DNA from: an uncultured Vampirovibrio sp.
Lineage (GTDB): Bacteria > Cyanobacteriota > Vampirovibrionia > Gastranaerophilales > Gastranaerophilaceae
Direction: 5' to 3'
Length of the DNA: 64,000 bases
NCBI GenBank assembly: GCA_910583875.1
Contig: CAJTXT010000003.1
Span: forward strand, 1-64,000
Shown here: positions 44,136 to 53,762 of the stretch, piece by piece
Numbering within the stretch: position 1 is the first letter of the stretch
Layout of the letters: each line of letters begins with the position of its first letter
The notes under the pieces: model-generated
Database searches by the model: none
What the model was told of the DNA's origin: nothing
What the model saw: the letters and a program-made list of their open reading frames with translations, nothing else
Made by a program: the position numbers and the translations under genes

Positions 44136-44849
44136 ATGGCAACATTACAAGGCATAATTAATAGAGGTGTAGTTAACGCAGAACTTCAATTTGAAAAAAT
44201 GGGTTATATATCTACAAATGTGTCAAATTACAATACTAACGGATATAAAACAGTTCGTTTTGAGCAGATGCTTAGCGAAAATGGTTATTTGTCAGGCGTA
44301 GAAAGAACCGATTTTTCTCAGGGTTCAATCCAAAGAACTTCACGTGATTTTGATATAGCAATTGATGGTACAGGTTTTATTCCTGTAACTTCTCCAACAG
44401 GTGAAGTTACTTATACAAGAGAAGGTTCTTTTAAAGTAAATCAAGATGGATATCTTATCACAAATGATGGTTATCTTGTTGGTGATGGAATTCAAGTTCC
44501 TGTAAATTATGATAATTTCGCTATAAGCTCAGAAGGTGACGTTGAGGTATTTTCTAATGATGGTACAGAAAGAGAATTATTGGGAACAATTCCTCTTGTT
44601 AACTTCCAAAATCCTGAAGGATTGAAAAAGAGTGATAATAATAAATATTTTTTAACAGCAGAATCAGGTGAGCCTGTTCTTATAAAAAATCATAATAGAT
44701 TTAAACAAGGAAGTATTGAAGTTACAAATATAGACATTTTAACAGAAGTTAATTCTATTTTAAGGTTAAATGCTTCAATGCTTGCAAGTTTTAAAGTAAT
44801 GCAAACAATCAATGATATGTACTCGAAATCATTACAATTAAATCAATAA
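44136..44849 (+). CDS. flgG: Flagellar rod protein, FlgG-like
   Basis: 237 residues. NVSNYNTNGYKTVRFEQML is the N-terminal rod motif, FDIAIDGTGFIPVTSPTGEV with YTREGSFKVNQDGYLITNDG the central D1 part, and LTEVNSILRLNASMLASFKV the C-terminal helix. It forms the distal rod. GAAAGGTAAT lies before the ATG, 11 bases after the previous stop. Length is slightly below the usual 260 of FlgG, so FlgF is the alternative. Confidence 0.78.
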   Translation: MATLQGIINRGVVNAELQFEKMGYISTNVSNYNTNGYKTVRFEQMLSENGYLSGVERTDFSQGSIQRTSRDFDIAIDGTGFIPVTSPTGEVTYTREGSFKVNQDGYLITNDGYLVGDGIQVPVNYDNFAISSEGDVEVFSNDGTERELLGTIPLVNFQNPEGLKKSDNNKYFLTAESGEPVLIKNHNRFKQGSIEVTNIDILTEVNSILRLNASMLASFKVMQTINDMYSKSLQLNQ

Positions 44850-44861
44850 GAAGGTGAATAG

Positions 44862-45212
44862 ATGATAATACCAAATAACCCAATAGGAAAAACACTTCAT
44901 GTGCTTGATTTGATAGGAGAAAGACAAAAAGCTCTTTCTTGTAATCTTGCAAATATGGATACTCCTAATTATAGAAGAAAAGATATTTCTTTTTCTCAAT
45001 ATTTGGGTGGAACTGCCGGTTCATTAGAAACAGCTTTATCAGCAAAAATGGGACCTTCCCCCGTTACAGTTCAAACAAGTGATGAGAAGGTAAATCCGGC
45101 AACAGAATTATCAGAAATGCAAAAAAATTCAGTTTTATTCACAGTTGCAACAAGAAGAATGAATTCTTTAATTACAGAGATGAAAACAGTTATAAATATG
45201 GGTAACGGCTAA
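44862..45212 (+). CDS. flgB: Flagellar proximal rod protein FlgB
   Basis: 116 residues. RQKALSCNLANMDTPNYRRK is the FlgB rod motif, and LFTVATRRMNSLITEMKTVI the C-terminal helix. FlgB joins the rod to the MS ring through FliE. AGAAGGTG precedes the ATG; its stop overlaps the flgC start by one base. Confidence 0.92.
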   Translation: MIIPNNPIGKTLHVLDLIGERQKALSCNLANMDTPNYRRKDISFSQYLGGTAGSLETALSAKMGPSPVTVQTSDEKVNPATELSEMQKNSVLFTVATRRMNSLITEMKTVINMGNG

Positions 45213-45655
45213 TGGGAATATTTAGTGCAATGAATATAGGCTGTGACGGCCTAAAAGTACATGGAATGAGATTGGATATCAATTCAAAAAATATTGCGAA
45301 TATTGATACTCCAAACTATACAAGAAAAATTCCATTAGTTGTTTCAACAGATAGAAGTTCATTTTTAAGTGTAATGAACCAAATGAAAGAAACAACTTTT
45401 GGCTCAGGTACATTGCCTTATGCTTCCGGCAGTGTTTCAATGGCAGGTGTTGTAGAAGACCCAACTTTAGGCGATAGAATTTATAAACCTGGACACCCGG
45501 ATGCAGATGAAAATGGTTATATAAGAGCATCGAATGTTGACCCATTAGTAGAAATAACAGATGCAATTATGGCACAAAGAGCTTATGAAGCCAGTTTGGC
45601 TATAATAACAATGACAAAAGCAATGGCGGATAGGGCGGCACAAATAGGCAGTTAG
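45212..45655 (+). CDS. flgC: Flagellar proximal rod protein FlgC
   Basis: 147 residues. RLDINSKNIANIDTPNYTRK at the N-terminus, YIRASNVDPLVEITDAIMAQ and RAYEASLAIITMTKAMADRA at the C-terminus are typical of FlgC. It follows flgB with a one-base overlap, the usual pair. Confidence 0.93.
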   Translation: MGIFSAMNIGCDGLKVHGMRLDINSKNIANIDTPNYTRKIPLVVSTDRSSFLSVMNQMKETTFGSGTLPYASGSVSMAGVVEDPTLGDRIYKPGHPDADENGYIRASNVDPLVEITDAIMAQRAYEASLAIITMTKAMADRAAQIGS

Positions 45656-45676
45656 TATAAAACAGGGTAGTGTGTA

Positions 45677-46372
45677 ATGTTTACTGGTATGATACAAAAT
45701 TTATTAAATTCTTCAGGACAGGCGGCTGCAATCCAAAGAGCACAGCAGCTAAGTAATTATGTTCAATCTCAATCAAGAACAGAAGAACTTACAGAAGGTG
45801 TAGAATTTAAAACATTTGAAGATGTAATGAATTCGTCTTTAAATGTTCATACAAGATTTAATGTGAACAAAAGTACTAATCCTGTTAAATTTGGGTCTTT
45901 AACTTCAAAGAGGGTTGAGGCTCAAAAGGTTAATAATGAAACTTTAAAAGAAACTCAAAATATTTTGCCATATTCACCTGTATCCCAGCCTACAACAAAA
46001 TCTCAAATTAAAGATTTAATTTCAAAAATTTCTAAAAAACATGGTGTTGATGAGAAACTTGTAAATGCAGTTATTAAACAAGAATCCGGTTATAATCCTA
46101 AAGCAAAATCATCTGTTGGTGCGCAAGGTTTAATGCAATTAATGCCTGCAACTGCAAAATCATTAGGAGTTACAGATCCATATAATCCGGTTCAAAATGT
46201 AGATGGCGGAGTTAGATATTTAAAAAGTATGATGGATAGGTACAATGGAAACGTTGTTTTAGCTTTAGCTGCATATAATGCAGGTCCGGGAAATGTAGAT
46301 AAATATGATGGAGTTCCTCCGTTTAAAGAAACTCAAAATTACGTAAAAAATATTTTAGCAAACTACTTATAA
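45677..46372 (+). CDS. Lytic transglycosylase, flagellar cluster
   Basis: 231 residues. The C-terminal SLT domain (about 115-231) shows VDEKLVNAVIKQESGYNPKA with the catalytic Glu, SSVGAQGLMQLMPATAKSLG, and VVLALAAYNAGPGNVDKYDG. No signal peptide is present, and the N-terminal 110 residues are rod-protein-like and unstructured. Export through the flagellar system itself is likely, as for FlgJ, which it may replace in opening the wall for the rod. It lies between flgC and fliE. Confidence 0.88.
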   Translation: MFTGMIQNLLNSSGQAAAIQRAQQLSNYVQSQSRTEELTEGVEFKTFEDVMNSSLNVHTRFNVNKSTNPVKFGSLTSKRVEAQKVNNETLKETQNILPYSPVSQPTTKSQIKDLISKISKKHGVDEKLVNAVIKQESGYNPKAKSSVGAQGLMQLMPATAKSLGVTDPYNPVQNVDGGVRYLKSMMDRYNGNVVLALAAYNAGPGNVDKYDGVPPFKETQNYVKNILANYL

Positions 46373-46387
46373 TAGAAAGGCATAAAA

Positions 46388-46729
46388 ATGATAGAAAACA
46401 GATTAGTTCCAAATGTAAATATATTCTCAGGCGTATCATCTTCAATGCCTATCGATGAATTTTCTCAAAAAGGTTTTGGCGTAAGTAATATTAATCAAAC
46501 AGAAGGCGGCAGTTTTAAAGATGTTTTATCTGGTTTGGTTAGTAATTTGAATACAGAAATAGAAAAGCCTGACCAATTATTACAAGCACAAATGATGGGT
46601 AATTCAGATGTTGATATCCACGATGTTATGACTGCTGTAGCTAAAGCTGAAATAGGTTTAAGTATGGCAACTCAAATGACATCCAAAGTTGTAAATGCAT
46701 ATAATACAGTTATGAATATTTCAATATAA
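46388..46729 (+). CDS. fliE: Flagellar hook-basal body protein FliE
   Basis: 113 residues. SFKDVLSGLVSNLNTEIEKP and SDVDIHDVMTAVAKAEIGLS followed by VVNAYNTVMNISI are the FliE core, which links the MS ring to the rod. AGAAAGG precedes the ATG. The N-terminal 35 residues are not conserved. Confidence 0.92.
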   Translation: MIENRLVPNVNIFSGVSSSMPIDEFSQKGFGVSNINQTEGGSFKDVLSGLVSNLNTEIEKPDQLLQAQMMGNSDVDIHDVMTAVAKAEIGLSMATQMTSKVVNAYNTVMNISI

Positions 46730-46810
46730 TAAATAAGTGTAAAGTAGTTACCCATATTGAAAAAAGATAGTATAATATCAAGTAAGTAATAGTATAAAGA
46801 TTAGGGATTT

Positions 46811-48460
46811 ATGGATATAAAACAGCTATTGCAAAATAAAACGGTGCTATACTCTGTTATTGGCGGGGTTGCAGCACTTGTGTTTGTAATTATTTTAGTT
46901 GTATGCTTGTCGGTTGGTGGTAAATCTTCAACTGGTGCAGTTGTAGATAAAATAGAAAAAGAACAGTTTGATATTGTAACAACCGATAATCAAGGTAAGG
47001 CTATTGAAATTCAAAGCTTACTTGCAAGACAAGGTATTATTGCGAAAAGAAAAGCTGATGGTTCTAAGGTTACTGTTTTCTTGGAAGCAGGGAAATATAC
47101 TAATTCTCAGCGTGATGCTTCTTTATTACTATTGGTAAAAAGCGGACTTATTGACCAGAATGTTGGATTAGAAATATTTGATAAAAACGATTTTACATCA
47201 ACAAAAGATGATAAAAGAATAAAGCTTGCAAGAGCTGTAAATGGTGAGTTGGCAAGATTAATCAGAAAAATGCCAAATATTGATAATGCTACAGTGCTCG
47301 TTTCTATACCAGAAAATACTTTCTTTAAAGCTGATAAAAAACCAATCAGCGCTACTGTTATGTTAACTGTAGCAAGCGATGTAAAGCTTGATTTGTCAAC
47401 AATTAAAGCTATAAAAAGTTTATTAATGGGCAGCGTTGTGGATTTAGCAGCGGAAAATATTTCTATTACTGACTCAAATGGTAATGTATATAACAGCCTT
47501 GTTAAATCAATTGATGATCAAATTTCTAAAATACAAGAAAATGATTCATATATCCAAAATAAAATAGCGTCGCAGTTGGATATGCTTCTTGGTCACGGTA
47601 ATTATGTTGTGACTGTAAGTACAACTTTAAATCAGGTACCAAAAGAAGTTACAAATATCCAGTATGACCCTAATGAGAAAACTTCTTTAACCAGTCAAAC
47701 CTTTAGAGAAGGGCTTGGAGATACTTCTCAAGATTCAAGTAAAGGTTCAGATGCTGTTAGTGTATATTTACCAAATGGATTGCAAAATTCGTCTTCAACT
47801 TCAACTCAAGATAAAAAATATGAAAGAGTTGCAACAGAAGAAACTTATGGTGTATCAAAAAAACATATTAGTGAATATTATAAATCAGGAATAATTGAGA
47901 AAATATCAGTTGCATTAACAATGAATGCAGATGCTATGCCTCCAAATATGTCAATTGATGAAATAAAAGCATTTATTGCAAATGCTGCTGGTTCAAAGGT
48001 AAGCATGAATGATGTTTCAGTTGCTTTTGCAGAAACAATAGACCCATACTTAGCTTCAGATAGACCTGTTAATCTTCCTGTTCCGGAAGCATCAGGTAAT
48101 CCTTGGTGGCTGGCTATTGTATTATTAATTGCAGGTTTGGTTGTTGGTTTTGTATTTGTTCATAAAAAATTAAAAGATTCTTCATCTCAACAAGAAGAAG
48201 AATTAAAGAAGTTACAACAAAAAACAAATGAACAAGAAAAACAAATAGTAGATGTAAACTTAAAAGCAGCGGAATTAATAGAAAAACAAACAATCCTTAC
48301 ACAAGAGCTTTTAGAACATCAGAAACAAATGCAAATTGAAAAGAAAAAAGAACCGGAAGTTTCACTTGATGAAGTTATAGAAGAAGTTTCTTCCGATATA
48401 ACATACGCTGATAGCGAAAAAACTATGAAAGAATTAAAAAGTTGGATTGAAAAAACATAA
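46811..48460 (+). CDS. fliF: Flagellar MS-ring protein FliF
   Basis: 549 residues with two membrane segments, near residues 15-37 (VIGGVAALVFVIILVVCLSV) and 430-450 (WWLAIVLLIAGLVVGFVFVH). The periplasmic ring-building part includes FDIVTTDNQGKAIEIQSLLA, RKMPNIDNATVLVSIPE and LTMNADAMPPNMSIDEIKAF. The cytoplasmic tail is a coiled coil ending ELKSWIEKT, where FliG would bind. A promoter-sized 81-base gap precedes it. Confidence 0.92.
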   Translation: MDIKQLLQNKTVLYSVIGGVAALVFVIILVVCLSVGGKSSTGAVVDKIEKEQFDIVTTDNQGKAIEIQSLLARQGIIAKRKADGSKVTVFLEAGKYTNSQRDASLLLLVKSGLIDQNVGLEIFDKNDFTSTKDDKRIKLARAVNGELARLIRKMPNIDNATVLVSIPENTFFKADKKPISATVMLTVASDVKLDLSTIKAIKSLLMGSVVDLAAENISITDSNGNVYNSLVKSIDDQISKIQENDSYIQNKIASQLDMLLGHGNYVVTVSTTLNQVPKEVTNIQYDPNEKTSLTSQTFREGLGDTSQDSSKGSDAVSVYLPNGLQNSSSTSTQDKKYERVATEETYGVSKKHISEYYKSGIIEKISVALTMNADAMPPNMSIDEIKAFIANAAGSKVSMNDVSVAFAETIDPYLASDRPVNLPVPEASGNPWWLAIVLLIAGLVVGFVFVHKKLKDSSSQQEEELKKLQQKTNEQEKQIVDVNLKAAELIEKQTILTQELLEHQKQMQIEKKKEPEVSLDEVIEEVSSDITYADSEKTMKELKSWIEKT

Positions 48461-48471
48461 TGGAGTAAATA

Positions 48472-49470
48472 ATGCCTATAGAGGGGTTTGATTATAAAGC
48501 ATTTGCACTAGGTTTGGCGAAGGAGGCTATGGAAATTCTGATGAAGCCTTCTTCTAATGCTGCTCCAAGTTCTTTAACAGACCAAGATAAAAAAATTATA
48601 ATAGAAACTGTAAGAAAATTCTGCTTAATGTCTGGTGAAGCATTAAGCAACGATCAACAGCTTAAACTTACAGCAGAACAAGCAAGTTTGATAACTCAAT
48701 TTATTGGTGAATGGACATTTCATAAATCTATAGATTTAATAAAAGGAAAAATTCCGCCTCCAAATAGGGAAGCTGTTTTACAAGTTATTGCGGCAAATAT
48801 TTTTAATACAGCTAAGTTAGCAATAATAAAGAAAATGCCTCAAGATAATTTAATTACATTAATCGAGGAAAAAGTAAAGCAAGTTTATAGAGATGAATTG
48901 CAAAAGTTGGTAAAAAAAGGACAGTTATCTCCTAAGCAATATGAATTAGCAGTAAATGCTTCAAATCTTAATGAAATGGTTCAAAAAACAGAAGATGAGT
49001 CTAATTTAGCTAATGCAAGTGCAAATGCAGAGGTGGAAAATAACTCTCCAAACGATAAAAAAGTATTAAAATTAGCTGCTCTTGCTATTGTATTAAAAAA
49101 ACTTCCTGAACAAAAAGCAAATGAAATTTTAAATAGTTTAAGTAAAACAGATGTTCAGCACGTTATTAATTATATGCGTATGAGCAATATAGAAGATAAA
49201 ATTGATCATCAAGTAATAATAAAAACTCTTGAAGAGATTAAACGACTTATTCCAAATGAAGATATTTTAAATATTCCTAAAATATTAAAAAATTATCATA
49301 AATGCATACAAAATACATCACCTGAAATTTTAAGCACTATATCAATAAAAGAACGAGAAGCGGTTAAAGATTTTATTCTTGATTTAACCTTTCCTGCTTC
49401 AAATACATTCTCTCCGTTAGTAATACAATCATTAACAAAAACAATAGAAGAAAAAATAAATGATTATTAA
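48472..49470 (+). CDS. Divergent FliG-like rotor/switch protein (tentative)
   Basis: 332 residues, the length of FliG and in the position of fliG between fliF and fliH. Only one stretch, KVLKLAALAIVLKKLPEQKA followed by NEILNSLSKTDVQHVINYM (about 197-235), looks like a FliG repeat (AAIALxxL...ILxxLSxxxVQ). The first 190 residues are helical but not recognisable as FliG-N. The charged torque helix of FliG-C cannot be seen. Either it is a very divergent FliG or a lineage-specific switch component. Its end overlaps fliH by 11 bases. Confidence 0.55.
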   Translation: MPIEGFDYKAFALGLAKEAMEILMKPSSNAAPSSLTDQDKKIIIETVRKFCLMSGEALSNDQQLKLTAEQASLITQFIGEWTFHKSIDLIKGKIPPPNREAVLQVIAANIFNTAKLAIIKKMPQDNLITLIEEKVKQVYRDELQKLVKKGQLSPKQYELAVNASNLNEMVQKTEDESNLANASANAEVENNSPNDKKVLKLAALAIVLKKLPEQKANEILNSLSKTDVQHVINYMRMSNIEDKIDHQVIIKTLEEIKRLIPNEDILNIPKILKNYHKCIQNTSPEILSTISIKEREAVKDFILDLTFPASNTFSPLVIQSLTKTIEEKINDY

Positions 49471-50299
49471 AAAGAAATATACAACAATTAAGAAAACTAT
49501 AGAACCCCAGGTAGAGGCTGAAGAAATAAAACCTCTTAATGTTGATATTCCTTTAGAAGAGAAGGTTGAAGTTCAAAAAACAGAGCAAATAAATTTAGAA
49601 AATAAAGAAAAGGATGAAAAAAATCGACAAGATAATGATATAGCAAACGAAGAGAAACCTAAGGAAGAAGAACAAAAGAAAACTATAGATGATTTAGATT
49701 TATCTCTGGAAAATATTCAATTTGAACCTAGGGCTGAAAGACGTGAAGGAACAAGACGAAGAGGATACAGACGAACTCAAGATAGAAATATTGTCTCCAG
49801 AGCTCAAAAAGATGCAATATCAATAAAAGATGTTGCTCGAAAAGAAGGTTATAATGATGGTATAGAAAATTCTAAAAAAGATTTAGAAGAACTAAAAAAT
49901 AAATTATCTGAATTTTTTACATATAAAGATGAAGTATTTGATAAAGTGTCTGGCTGTATTTTAGATATATCAGTTGAAATTGCGGAAAAGATCATTAAAA
50001 AGCAAATTGAAACAGACAGAGAGTATATAATTCCTATTATAAAAGGTGTAGTAGAAGAAATAAATAAAGTAGAAAACAACATTATTCTAAAAGTTATGCC
50101 TAAAGATGTAGAAATAGTAAGGGATAAGGTTACAGAAATTTTTGAAGGTAATTCCTTTGAAGCAAAAATATCTGTAATACCTGATAAAGATATAAAAGAT
50201 GGAGGAGTTATAGTTCAAACATCAAATGGGCTAATTGATGCAACTATAGAAACACAGCTTGCAATAATAGAAAAAGCATTAAAAAAACAGGAGAGTTAG
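49460..50299 (+). CDS. fliH: FliH-like flagellar ATPase regulator
   Basis: 279 residues. The first 100 are highly charged and disordered (EKPKEEEQKKTIDDLDLSLE), with an Arg-rich patch RAERREGTRRRGYRRTQDR. The C-terminal FliH/HrpE part includes ISVEIAEKIIKKQIETDREY, VENNIILKVMPKDVEIVRDK and DGGVIVQTSNGLIDATIETQ. It should hold the FliI ATPase at the export gate. It overlaps the FliG-like gene and precedes flhA by six bases. Confidence 0.85.
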   Translation: MIIKKKYTTIKKTIEPQVEAEEIKPLNVDIPLEEKVEVQKTEQINLENKEKDEKNRQDNDIANEEKPKEEEQKKTIDDLDLSLENIQFEPRAERREGTRRRGYRRTQDRNIVSRAQKDAISIKDVARKEGYNDGIENSKKDLEELKNKLSEFFTYKDEVFDKVSGCILDISVEIAEKIIKKQIETDREYIIPIIKGVVEEINKVENNIILKVMPKDVEIVRDKVTEIFEGNSFEAKISVIPDKDIKDGGVIVQTSNGLIDATIETQLAIIEKALKKQES

Positions 50300-50305
50300 T
50301 AAGTA

Positions 50306-52408
50306 ATGGCACAGCCGCAAGGTGCAAAACCTTCAATAGTAAGTGAAATCGGATTAGCGATATTTGTAATATTGCTGGTTGTGATACTTATTTGCGAACT
50401 TCCGTCTTGGATTGTTAACTTTGCAATAAGCTTTAATATTACGCTTGGTATTTTGCTTTTAATGATATCATTGTATATTCAACGACCTTTAGAATTAGCT
50501 TCTTTTCCTTCTATTATATTGATTGGTACAATGTTCAGGCTTGTATTATCAATTGCTTCAACAAGGTTGATTCTTTCGAAAGGTGAAGCAGGTGAAGTTA
50601 TTGACGCATTCGGTAATTTCGTAACGGGTGGTAATCTTGTTGTAGGTTTTGTAATTTTTATTATCATTACCGTCGTACAGTTTATGGTAATTACAAAAGG
50701 TTCTGAACGTATTGCTGAAGTTGCTGCAAGATTTGCTTTAGACGCTATGCCCGGTAAACAGATGCAAATTGACGGTGACTTTAATCAAGGGTTGATTTCA
50801 CCGGAAGAAGCTGCAAGAAGACGTGAAGACTTAGCGCGTGAATCTAATTTATACGGTTCTATGGATGGTGCGATGAAGTTCGTAAAAGGTGATACTATGG
50901 CAGGTATCATTATCGTTATAATTAACATTGTAGGCGGATTGTGCGTCGGTGTTTTAATGAACGGACTTCAACCAGGTGAAGCGGTTCAAAAATATACGGT
51001 ATTAACCGTTGGTGATGGTCTTGCAGCACAGTTACCTTCATTATTAATGGCGGTTGCTTCAGGTATCGTAATGACTCGTTCTACAGCTTCAGGCGGCTCA
51101 TTAGGCGGAGATTTAGCAGGTCAAATTTTAAGTAAGCCTTCAAGCTTAATATTTACGGTCGTTTTCTTGGTTTTTATTGCATTAACAAGTTTTATAACCG
51201 GCTTGCCTTGGTATACATTTACTGTATATGCGATTGTTATTACAATTGCATATTTGGTTGTTTCAGTTAATAAAGATGTTCAGTCGCAATTAGGACAGTT
51301 AGACGCCGTAAAGAAAAGTATGAGTGATTTAACGAATCCAAACAGAATGTATGAAAGATTGGGTGTTGATGTTTTAAGTTTGCAAGTTGGTACAGGACTT
51401 TTAGAAATTGCAGACCCGGAACAAGATGGTATGCTTTTACCTAAAATTGCAGCTTTAAGACAACGTGTTACTGATGAACTTGGTTATATTATTCCTAATA
51501 TCAGAATTATGGATTCATCTGCAATAGGTGCGAATGAATACATGATTTCTGTTCGTGGTAATACGGTTGCAGTTGGTACTGTGTATCCTAAAAAGAGTAT
51601 GGTAATTGCCGATCAATGGGATGCATTAGGTAAAGAAGTACCAAAAGATGCAATCATTGGTGTTGACCCGACATATCAAACACAAGCTTATTGGATGGAT
51701 ACTAATTTCCTAAAAAATCAAAAAGATATTACTGCTGTTGATTCTGTTGATGTTATTATTACGCACTTGCAAGACTGCGTAAGAAAATATGTAGATGAGG
51801 TTATGACTAAAACGGATGTTCTTAAACTTATGGAACTTGTTAAGAGCCAAGACCCGACACTTGTTAATGACCTTGTTCCTACAATTGTTTCAACCAGTGA
51901 CTTACGTAAAATCTTTGTTAACCTTATCAGAGAAAAAGTTTCAATCAAAGATATTATTTATATCTTTGAAAGATTATGCGATTATGCAAGATTTTCAAAG
52001 GAACCAGATATTTTGTCAGAACGTTTAAGAGCGGCATTAGGCAGACAAATTTGTCTTGCAAATTGTACTCCTGATAAAATATTGTATGCTTTAACTCTAT
52101 CTCCCGAATGGGAAAAAACATTGGATGACAGCTGTCAAAGAACTGAACTTGGTACTATGTTCTTGTTGAATCCTTTACAAGTTCAAGAACTTATTGAATC
52201 TGCGGCTTCAACATTAATTAGGGCTCATCAAAGTATTAATGTTCAGCCTGTTATTCTATGTTCTCCAAGAATAAGGCTTCCTTTATATCAATTGTTAGAA
52301 AGACATATTCCTACAATTGTTGTAATATCATATTCAGAACTTATAACTGATATTAGAGTTGAAGCGGTGGATACTATAGGTGAATCGGTAAATTATAATT
52401 TTGAGTAG
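50306..52408 (+). CDS. flhA: Flagellar export gate protein FlhA
   Basis: 700 residues. About eight N-terminal membrane helices hold the FHIPEP signature (RLVLSIASTRLILSKGEAGE). The cytoplasmic linker AMPGKQMQIDGDFNQGLISP with EEAARRREDL is followed by the nonameric ring domain (PNIRIMDSSAIGANEYMISV, TTVVISYSEL-like end). It forms the proton-driven export gate. GGAGAG precedes the ATG. Confidence 0.96.
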   Translation: MAQPQGAKPSIVSEIGLAIFVILLVVILICELPSWIVNFAISFNITLGILLLMISLYIQRPLELASFPSIILIGTMFRLVLSIASTRLILSKGEAGEVIDAFGNFVTGGNLVVGFVIFIIITVVQFMVITKGSERIAEVAARFALDAMPGKQMQIDGDFNQGLISPEEAARRREDLARESNLYGSMDGAMKFVKGDTMAGIIIVIINIVGGLCVGVLMNGLQPGEAVQKYTVLTVGDGLAAQLPSLLMAVASGIVMTRSTASGGSLGGDLAGQILSKPSSLIFTVVFLVFIALTSFITGLPWYTFTVYAIVITIAYLVVSVNKDVQSQLGQLDAVKKSMSDLTNPNRMYERLGVDVLSLQVGTGLLEIADPEQDGMLLPKIAALRQRVTDELGYIIPNIRIMDSSAIGANEYMISVRGNTVAVGTVYPKKSMVIADQWDALGKEVPKDAIIGVDPTYQTQAYWMDTNFLKNQKDITAVDSVDVIITHLQDCVRKYVDEVMTKTDVLKLMELVKSQDPTLVNDLVPTIVSTSDLRKIFVNLIREKVSIKDIIYIFERLCDYARFSKEPDILSERLRAALGRQICLANCTPDKILYALTLSPEWEKTLDDSCQRTELGTMFLLNPLQVQELIESAASTLIRAHQSINVQPVILCSPRIRLPLYQLLERHIPTIVVISYSELITDIRVEAVDTIGESVNYNFE

Positions 52409-52412
52409 ATAA

Positions 52413-53762
52413 ATGTTAGAACAAAGCAGAGAAAAATCAATTGAATTTGTAAAGAAAAGAGCTTTCGAAACTATAAATTCGACAAAGCTTTATTCATATA
52501 AAGGTTCAGTGTCAAAACTGTTAGGTTTGACAGTTGATGTAAAACTTCCCGGATTAAAAATAGGTGATTTATGTTTTATAGAAACGGCAGAGGGTGAAAG
52601 AAAACCTGCTGAAGTTGTAGCGTTTAAAGGGGAAAGTGCTCAATTATTACTTTTATATGATGGTGCAGGTATAGGACAAGGCAGTTTGGTTCAATCAACA
52701 GGACGTTCTATAAGCGTTCCAATGGGTGATTTCTTGCTTGGACGTTTGATTAGTCCTTTAGGAGAACCGATTGACGGAAAACCCTTGGATACTCGCGGCG
52801 GAACAATGGTTAATATTGACGGACAGCCTCCGGGTGCATTTGACAGACCTATTATTAAAACTATGTTTTCTACTGGCGTTAGAGCTATAGATTCATTATT
52901 AACACTTGGTGCAGGACAGCGTATGGGGCTGTTTGCAGGCTCAGGGGTAGGTAAAAGTACAATGCTTGGTATGATTGCAAGAAACTCAGACGCAGATGTA
53001 AACGTTGTTGCATTAATAGGAGAACGTGGAAGAGAAGTAAAAGAATTTGTTGAAAACTCTCTTGGTGAAGAAGGTATGAGAAAATCCGTACTTGTATGTT
53101 CTACAGGTGATCAGCCTCCTTTAATCAGACAAAAATGTTTAATGACAGCTACTGCCGTTTGCGAGTATTTTCGTGATCAGGGCAAAAAAGTTTTCTTAAT
53201 GACAGATACTGTTACACGTTGTGCTATGGCCGGCCGTGAAGTGGGACTGTCTATTGGTGAACCGCCTACAATTAAGGGTTACCCTCCTTCTATATTTTCT
53301 TGGCTTCAAAAAGTTTTAGAAAGAACAGGCAACGGCGAAAAAGGTTCAATTACAGCACTTTATACTGTATTAATGGAAGGTGATGATATTAATGACCCTG
53401 TTGTAGATACAGTTCGCGGTATTGTTGACGGTCACATTTTCTTATCAAGAAAAATTGCAGAGATGAATCATTATCCTGCTATTGATGTGTTAGGAAGTGT
53501 AAGCCGTTTATTTACTGAAATAGTAACAGAAGAACATAAACAAGCTGCATATAAAATGCGTCAGATGATGGCTTTGTACAGAGAAAATAAGGATTTAATT
53601 GACGTAGGTATGTATAATGCAGGTTCAAACCCGCGATTAGATACTGCAATTGAACTTATGCCTCAAATTAACGGATTTTTACAGCAAAGAACAGCAGATA
53701 GTGTAACAATGGAAAATACTATTGCAACTCTTATTTCTATGATGAAGGGTGTCGATTTCTAG
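52413..53762 (+). CDS. fliI: Flagellum-specific ATP synthase FliI
   Basis: 449 residues. Walker A GSGVGKST, Walker B KVFLMTDTVTRCAM, the GERGREVKEFVE segment, and SLGEPPTIKGYPPSIF-like (read SIGEPPTIKGYPPSIFSWL) show the type III secretion ATPase class. It forms the hexamer that prepares export substrates. It is last in the cluster; its stop overlaps the convergent SGNH gene's final codons by three bases. Confidence 0.95.
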   Translation: MLEQSREKSIEFVKKRAFETINSTKLYSYKGSVSKLLGLTVDVKLPGLKIGDLCFIETAEGERKPAEVVAFKGESAQLLLLYDGAGIGQGSLVQSTGRSISVPMGDFLLGRLISPLGEPIDGKPLDTRGGTMVNIDGQPPGAFDRPIIKTMFSTGVRAIDSLLTLGAGQRMGLFAGSGVGKSTMLGMIARNSDADVNVVALIGERGREVKEFVENSLGEEGMRKSVLVCSTGDQPPLIRQKCLMTATAVCEYFRDQGKKVFLMTDTVTRCAMAGREVGLSIGEPPTIKGYPPSIFSWLQKVLERTGNGEKGSITALYTVLMEGDDINDPVVDTVRGIVDGHIFLSRKIAEMNHYPAIDVLGSVSRLFTEIVTEEHKQAAYKMRQMMALYRENKDLIDVGMYNAGSNPRLDTAIELMPQINGFLQQRTADSVTMENTIATLISMMKGVDF

